Source: JAABVD01 sp965204545
Lineage (GTDB): Bacteria; Verrucomicrobiota; Verrucomicrobiia; Opitutales; UBA2995
DNA: 64,000 nt
Direction of reading: 5' to 3'
Assembly (NCBI GenBank): GCA_965204545.1
Contig: CBDBFA010000003.1
Coordinates: 372,001-436,000, forward strand
The notes under the pieces were generated by a model that saw only the letters and a program-made list of their open reading frames with translations, ran no database searches and had not been told where the DNA came from. The stretch's first letter is position 1. Every line of letters begins with the position of its first letter. The position numbers were made by a program, and so were the translations under genes. Positions 59,270-64,000 of the stretch are shown one piece after another.

Positions 59270-62200
59270 TCAAGGTCTAATATGCCGTCCCCATCCCCAC
59301 CACCTTTGCAGACAGGCCTTGGCCACGCCTTCGGGCAATTGATTGGCTGCGGGAGTGGTTAGTGCGCGGCGCAGTAATTCGTCCTTGGTGAGGATGGGTC
59401 GGTGGTCCAGAATTCCGTTCTCGGTCAGGTAATCTTGCAGTTGCTTGATGCTTTTGGTCCGAAAACCTCTCAATCGGTCATCTCCCCGATCGCGCAGCAT
59501 GGCGACAAGGCGTTGAGGATCCCCGCCCAGTTCTTTTGCAATTGCGATCACCTTTTCCAGGAAAACCTTGGACACGGCGCCGCTCTCGATCAGCACATCC
59601 CTGTCCACCGGCCGGCCCCTCCCCTCTTGCCACAACCCGCAAAAGGCCTCCAACAGGTCCAGCCGCAAACCGATCTGGTCGGCGTCGATTGACCGCGAAC
59701 CCAACTTTTCTGCCAGCGGGGTACCTGAGACGGTCTTCCACTGGCCTCCTCGTTCGATGCGGTTGTCCAGGAAGTCGCGCAGGAGGGGCAGGTCGTCCCA
59801 CAGGATGTAAAAGAAATGCTGCTCGGCAAAACCGAGGATGGGACGGAAGGTCGGGACCTTGAGAAGCGCAGCGTATTCCTCGGGAGAAAGCCCGTCGGGC
59901 TCGGGAACCGGTGCCTCCGGATCGACCCGTAGATCCTGTGGGCCCTTGACGCTGACTTGGCCGGTCCGTACCAGGCCCAAATCGATCTCCGCGGCTATGT
60001 CGCAACCCTCCGTTGCCAGCGCGTCCCGAATTCTGTCCACGTCGAGCGGGTCGCTGGTCAGGTAGAAAATCTGCCGACCCTGGTCTCGCGCGACGCAACC
60101 GAGGTTTGCGGTGATGGCCTGGAATCTCTGTGGGTCGCTCTGGTCGAGGGCCTCATCGAGAAACAGCGGCATGACCTTGCCCTGCTCTACTTCTTCGGTG
60201 TAGGCAATTCGGGCCGCCAGCAGCAACTGGGCCCGAGTCCCGGCGGAAAGTTCATCGAGTTGACGCACTTTCCCGCTTCGCAGTTCTACGGCAGAGAGCC
60301 GCGGCTGCGCATCGCTCTTCTCCAGTCGCAATTCGTAGTTGTGCAGGGTAAAACGGGAAAAGTGATCCCCCGCTCGCTTTAATACGCGGGGGAGTTGGGC
60401 CTGCTCGTGCTCTTCCTCGACTTCCTTGAGGAGAAAGTTTCCTGCCTCCACGAACAGGGCATCGTCCCGGAGACTCCGAAGGTTGGCACGCGCTTCCTCG
60501 CGCTCGGCAATGAGATTCTGTAATTTATTCCCGCCCCTGGCTTCATCCCTCTTGTTCCTCACCTCAGCGATTTCGTCGCGCAACCGGCTGTTCTGAGATG
60601 AGGTAGTCTCCAGTTTACTCTTCAGTTTTTCGATGGAATGAGTTTCCAGTTCTGTCAGTTCGGCCTCACCGACTCTCTTCAGTTCCTTACGGTCGAGATC
60701 GTTCTTGCTCTCGAGATCCCTTTTTTCGCCTATCAGTTTACGGTATTCGGGCAACCTTTCCAGCAGAGACACAAGACCTTGTTCATCGCCCTCTTCCAGC
60801 CCCGCTTCCGCGTAGATGCGTTCAATAGCAACGCGCGTTGTTTCGCGCTGGACGAAATTCTGTTCCTTCTGCGTGGCGATCGACTGTTCTTCTCCGAGGG
60901 CTTTCTCCAGCATCCCATTTCTCTTGGCCAGGTTGTTGAGGCGTGCCTTGGCCGCGGCGGCGTCTTCGGGCTGCGGTTCGCCGTGACGTTTCAGGATGCC
61001 AGCCAGATCGGCCAGAAGCTTCCCATGGCTGGTTTCGAGCTGTTTCACCTTGCCGTTTGCTGCTGCATGGCCGCCTTGAGCGCCGCGTAGGTGATCAAGG
61101 GCCCGGGCGAAATCCACCAACTCCGCATCCGGCGGAAGCGCATCCAAGCCGAGCCTTTCCTTCAGCTCCTGCCTGCGGGTGGCGAGAGCGGTCTCCCGTT
61201 CAGACAGACCCTCCAATTCGTTTTTCAACGATTCCCGTTCCACGTCGCGGTCGCGAGCGCGTTGCATGGACGCCTGAAGCTCGGCCGTTTCGCTCTCCAT
61301 TTCGCGCAAACGGGATGTGACCGAGGAAATGTCCCATACCTCAGGGCCTTCGAGCCCCAGATTCTCGAACGACTTCCGCGCCCCGGATCGGTTCTCGGAG
61401 GATGCTCCATTATCACCCGAAGTAGAAAGCTTGCCCATGAACGTCGCCGCCACGGCAATCCCAGCGCCCAGTGCGGCGAGTAGGGCCAGCCTCGGATCAA
61501 CCCACCAACCCAGTACTGCGCCAACCGCCAGCAGGGAGATGCCGGTCAGAACCCAGGTCCATCGTGTGCCCCCCACAGAGGGCGGTCTGGCCCGTAGCCA
61601 GGCACGCAGGGCATCAACTCCGCTCCGGCGCTTTTCAAGTTCCTGTTGCGGGTTCAGTCCGGATGATTTCACCCGATTGAGCAAACGTAATCGTTCCTCA
61701 ACGCTTTGGACGCGTGAAGCTTGCTCCTGGGCGGCGCGAAGATACTCGAACAGTTCAGCATGATTGGGCAAGGTCAGCGCCGCCTTGTCCACATCCTTGC
61801 CGCCGACCGCTTTCAAGGCCGCATCCAGCTCACCTCGTGCGGATGCACATTCGGTTCTCGCCTGCTTGAGTTCCAGTTCGACCCGCTCCAATTCGTCGGC
61901 CTTGTCCCGCCATGTTGCCAGTTCGGCCCGCTCAAGGGGACCGGATAGTCCGGATTCCTCTCCTTTGGCCCGGGCTTCCTGCAGCTTCCGTTCAAACTCG
62001 TGATCAGACGTTTCCTGTTCGGTCAGTTGCTTGCGAAGCCCACTAAGGTCATCGTGCTCCTTTCCCGTCAGGTTTGCCAACGCGTTGGGCATGATTCCAA
62101 GTCGTTCCTCGATTCGGGTTAATTCTTCACGGCGTTCAGCCAAACCGGAGGCGCGTTTCAATTGGTGCAGGCGGCCTTCGGCCGCTTCCGCCTCCTGGAG

Positions 62201-62767
62201 TTGAGCTTTCAATTGCTCAAGTCGGTCGACCCGCTGCTGGAGATCGGATTGTTGGTTTACTTCACGCTGGACCTCATTGCGCGCCTCGTTGAACTTATTC
62301 CGTTCCTGCCGTTTACGGTGGGGTGTGACCGGGGTGAACAAATCCGAGGCAATCCTGTCCAAGTCGAAACCGCCAGACATCTGGCGCCGGATTTCGGAAG
62401 CGATACCAGAGGTGCTCTCATGGGATGGATCGAGTAGATCCCTCAACCGCAGAAAGAAGCAATTATGGTGGCGGGAAGGAGGCAAAACTGGGGGAATCCT
62501 CCCTTCCCCATCGCGCCTCCAGCGCACGATGGTTCCCTCGCGCTCGGCACGCCAGATTGTGCCGTCCCAATCAAATTCGCCAATCACCGAGGTATGCCGG
62601 AAGGATCCGCGGTCCTCCCAATAGAGTCCCTCCAGAGCTCGGCAAATACTCGATTTGCCAATGCCGTTCGGTCCGAAAATGACGTGGATTCCAGATCCCT
62701 CGGCTTCGATTTCAAACGGTTGGCCGATGCCCGGAAGCCGATGGATGAGGAGTCGTTTGAGAATCAT
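59270..62767 (-). CDS. YhaN-like AAA ATPase (SbcC/Rad50 relative) with extra C-terminal domain
   Basis: The 1165-residue protein has a Rad50-like Walker A (IFGPNGIGKSSICRALEGLYW, G32-S39), long coiled coils, and Walker B (MPLFLDEALDQSDPQRF near 870). Two hydrophobic segments at about 402-443 (WTWVLTGISLLAVGAVLG and LALLAALGAGIAVAA) match the membrane insert of YhaN-type proteins. After Walker B about 260 more residues follow (from EGCDIAAEIDLGL to WGWGRHIRP), which do not belong to the ATPase core and which I do not recognise; the helical stretch GLRLDLLEAFCGLW and KSIKQLQDYLTENG suggest a helical DNA-binding or adaptor role. It overlaps the upstream nuclease gene by four bases. Confidence 0.85.
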   Translation of the reverse strand: MILKRLLIHRLPGIGQPFEIEAEGSGIHVIFGPNGIGKSSICRALEGLYWEDRGSFRHTSVIGEFDWDGTIWRAEREGTIVRWRRDGEGRIPPVLPPSRHHNCFFLRLRDLLDPSHESTSGIASEIRRQMSGGFDLDRIASDLFTPVTPHRKRQERNKFNEARNEVQREVNQQSDLQQRVDRLEQLKAQLQEAEAAEGRLHQLKRASGLAERREELTRIEERLGIMPNALANLTGKEHDDLSGLRKQLTEQETSDHEFERKLQEARAKGEESGLSGPLERAELATWRDKADELERVELELKQARTECASARGELDAALKAVGGKDVDKAALTLPNHAELFEYLRAAQEQASRVQSVEERLRLLNRVKSSGLNPQQELEKRRSGVDALRAWLRARPPSVGGTRWTWVLTGISLLAVGAVLGWWVDPRLALLAALGAGIAVAATFMGKLSTSGDNGASSENRSGARKSFENLGLEGPEVWDISSVTSRLREMESETAELQASMQRARDRDVERESLKNELEGLSERETALATRRQELKERLGLDALPPDAELVDFARALDHLRGAQGGHAAANGKVKQLETSHGKLLADLAGILKRHGEPQPEDAAAAKARLNNLAKRNGMLEKALGEEQSIATQKEQNFVQRETTRVAIERIYAEAGLEEGDEQGLVSLLERLPEYRKLIGEKRDLESKNDLDRKELKRVGEAELTELETHSIEKLKSKLETTSSQNSRLRDEIAEVRNKRDEARGGNKLQNLIAEREEARANLRSLRDDALFVEAGNFLLKEVEEEHEQAQLPRVLKRAGDHFSRFTLHNYELRLEKSDAQPRLSAVELRSGKVRQLDELSAGTRAQLLLAARIAYTEEVEQGKVMPLFLDEALDQSDPQRFQAITANLGCVARDQGRQIFYLTSDPLDVDRIRDALATEGCDIAAEIDLGLVRTGQVSVKGPQDLRVDPEAPVPEPDGLSPEEYAALLKVPTFRPILGFAEQHFFYILWDDLPLLRDFLDNRIERGGQWKTVSGTPLAEKLGSRSIDADQIGLRLDLLEAFCGLWQEGRGRPVDRDVLIESGAVSKVFLEKVIAIAKELGGDPQRLVAMLRDRGDDRLRGFRTKSIKQLQDYLTENGILDHRPILTKDELLRRALTTPAANQLPEGVAKACLQRWWGWGRHIRP

Positions 62768-64000
62768 GGCCGATCACCGGCCTCCATTCCGGACAACATT
62801 TTGCTCAAAGCCGCCTTTCCCGAGCCAAGCAGCACATCACGCAAGTCCTCGTCCGACAGGGGGTCGGGGGCGTTGTGTTGTTCCCGTAAGGGGCTCCACA
62901 CAGCCTGATCGGTGATTTCACCCAGCCGCGCGCGCGCTCTTCCGAGAAGTTCCTTGGCTTGGTCATCGTCCCGCCCGAGCGAAAGCAAACGCCTCGCCAG
63001 CAGGGCGGCGGGATCATCACCCAATGCGATGTGCTCAAGGTCCAAATGCAACTCCATCGCGTCAATGGTCCTGTTAAAGAAAATGACTGTGCCGGCAACG
63101 ACGCGATTCATCAAACGCCATTGACCATCCACAATCCACTGCCGGATTGCCTCATAGGAGGCGCTCGTGCCGGTAAGCCGCACTCGGAGACCAAGAGCGC
63201 GAGGCAACGGCTTTCCCCCCTGCTCAAGTGTCAGGAGGTGTTGTCGCGAAGCATCCAACAACCGGTCCGGCACATCTTCGACATGCTCGATTCCGGTTAT
63301 ATCCACGTCCATGCCCTCCCACCGCAGAGGAGCCAGGGGAACCTGCTCCAAACTGATGCCGCCGTCATCGGCGCCCTTCAGGAGCCAGGGGCCATGCGGA
63401 CCCGTTTCCGAGGGGTCGAGCGCGACCAGGGAACCCAGATAGCCGCAAGGCCGCGAGCCGCCCGATCCCGATAGCCCTTCCAGCGATGGCTTGTGGATAT
63501 GGCCCAGCAGCCAAGCGTCGTAACCGGTGTCGTTGAGTTCGGTCTGCCGGATGGGAGCATAGGGCCCGCCGGAAGCGTCGAGATCGCCGTGCAGCAAGCC
63601 GATTCTTGGGACCGGCGGCGAGGGCGCCTGCATCGGATCAGTGAGCAGCATTGCCACCGGACTCTGATGCACATGTTGATCCCCGAAGGACCAGCCGACC
63701 ACTTGGGCTCGAGGTATGCCGGCCTTGGCAACGGTTACCGATTCCCACTTGCCTCCTTTCCCCAAAAGGGTGAAACCATCCATCAGCGCCGCCAGCCGCG
63801 GCAGCGCTTCAAAGTCATGATTGCCCGCCACCGCCATGACTTGGATTTCCTTGTCTAGCAACCGCCGGACGCTTTCTTCGAGAGGCGCCATGGCCTCGAA
63901 TCGGGCATTGTCGCCGTCGACCACATCACCGGCAAACAGCACCGCATCCGCTCCTTTTTCGATCGCGAAATCTACGGCGCTACGCAATACCGCAACGGGT
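62764..64000 (-). CDS. SbcD/YhaO-like metallophosphoesterase (DNA repair exonuclease), N-terminus cut by window edge
   Basis: The frame runs from the window edge (…PVAVLRSAVDF) to a stop at 62764, at least 411 residues. Mre11-type motifs are AVLFAGDVVDG, VMAVAGNHDFEAL, RIGLLHGDLDA and AWLLGHIHKPSLEG, the last with the GHxH metal ligands. The first motif (DxHxG type) lies beyond the window. Partner nucleases of YhaN/SbcC-type ATPases process broken DNA ends. The four-base overlap with the ATPase gene shows co-translation. Confidence 0.88.
   Translation of the reverse strand, partial: PVAVLRSAVDFAIEKGADAVLFAGDVVDGDNARFEAMAPLEESVRRLLDKEIQVMAVAGNHDFEALPRLAALMDGFTLLGKGGKWESVTVAKAGIPRAQVVGWSFGDQHVHQSPVAMLLTDPMQAPSPPVPRIGLLHGDLDASGGPYAPIRQTELNDTGYDAWLLGHIHKPSLEGLSGSGGSRPCGYLGSLVALDPSETGPHGPWLLKGADDGGISLEQVPLAPLRWEGMDVDITGIEHVEDVPDRLLDASRQHLLTLEQGGKPLPRALGLRVRLTGTSASYEAIRQWIVDGQWRLMNRVVAGTVIFFNRTIDAMELHLDLEHIALGDDPAALLARRLLSLGRDDDQAKELLGRARARLGEITDQAVWSPLREQHNAPDPLSDEDLRDVLLGSGKAALSKMLSGMEAGDRP

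Overview
This window looks like a chromosomal segment of a Verrucomicrobiota bacterium, probably Opitutia-like and likely aquatic. Four things point there: a DUF1501 protein paired with a PSD1/planctomycete-cytochrome-c protein, a secreted chondroitinase with an acidic calcium-type repeat and a C-terminal domain typical of secreted verrucomicrobial proteins, a large TonB-dependent receptor, and weak or absent Shine-Dalgarno sites before most genes. The evidence is gene content only; Planctomycetota is a less likely alternative. No rRNA, tRNA or CRISPR array was seen.

Layout. 1-9970: partial TonB receptor, SulP anion transporter, a secreted repetitive protein, a GxxExxY nuclease-fold gene inside a repeat-bounded cassette, and a chondroitinase ABC-like PL8 lyase. 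9988-11926: HAD hydrolase and lactonase-like metallo-beta-lactamase, each ending inside a copy of the same 100-bp palindrome. 12334-28454: an acyl-CoA catabolic region (ACAD10/11-type kinase, MaoC hydratase, 2-hydroxyacid dehydrogenase, ThDP enzyme, histidine phosphatase, FadB-like enzyme, acyl-CoA synthetase, ACAD10/11-type dehydrogenase). It contains two gene remnants and is interrupted by the DUF1501/PSD1 pair. 28505-30252: an amt-glnB operon with a plausible sigma-54 promoter. 30893-51533: housekeeping genes (aspS, gpmI, ileS, DksA-like, lspA, yicC, trpB, STAS, acnA, peroxiredoxin, tyrS, yraN) plus an S55-peptidase/propeller pair. 51764-58072: smc, an LptF/G permease, and metF behind a palindrome. 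58391-64000: a HicBA-like module with a third small gene, and a YhaN/YhaO-like DNA repair pair running off the end.

The most unusual feature is the density of small dispersed repeats, in at least four families. Family A (GGCGCCAATTAGGAATTAGG core, with CGCAAAGAGCACAAA-type arms) occurs as solo copies, as inverted borders of the GxxExxY gene, and as a 43-bp insertion that frameshifts a dehydrogenase remnant. Family B has 20-bp terminal inverted repeats (TAGCCCGCATGTCTCACAAA) and supplies the stop codon, or the last codons, of two genes. Family C is a 100-bp palindrome that gives two unrelated proteins the same C-terminal tail. Family D (CCAGCATCCAGCATCGAGTA-like) flanks the dehydrogenase remnant and holds the stop codon of the DUF1501 gene. 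Together they suggest miniature elements that land at gene ends and reshape them; the GxxExxY gene is the only protein-coding candidate seen associated with one of the families.
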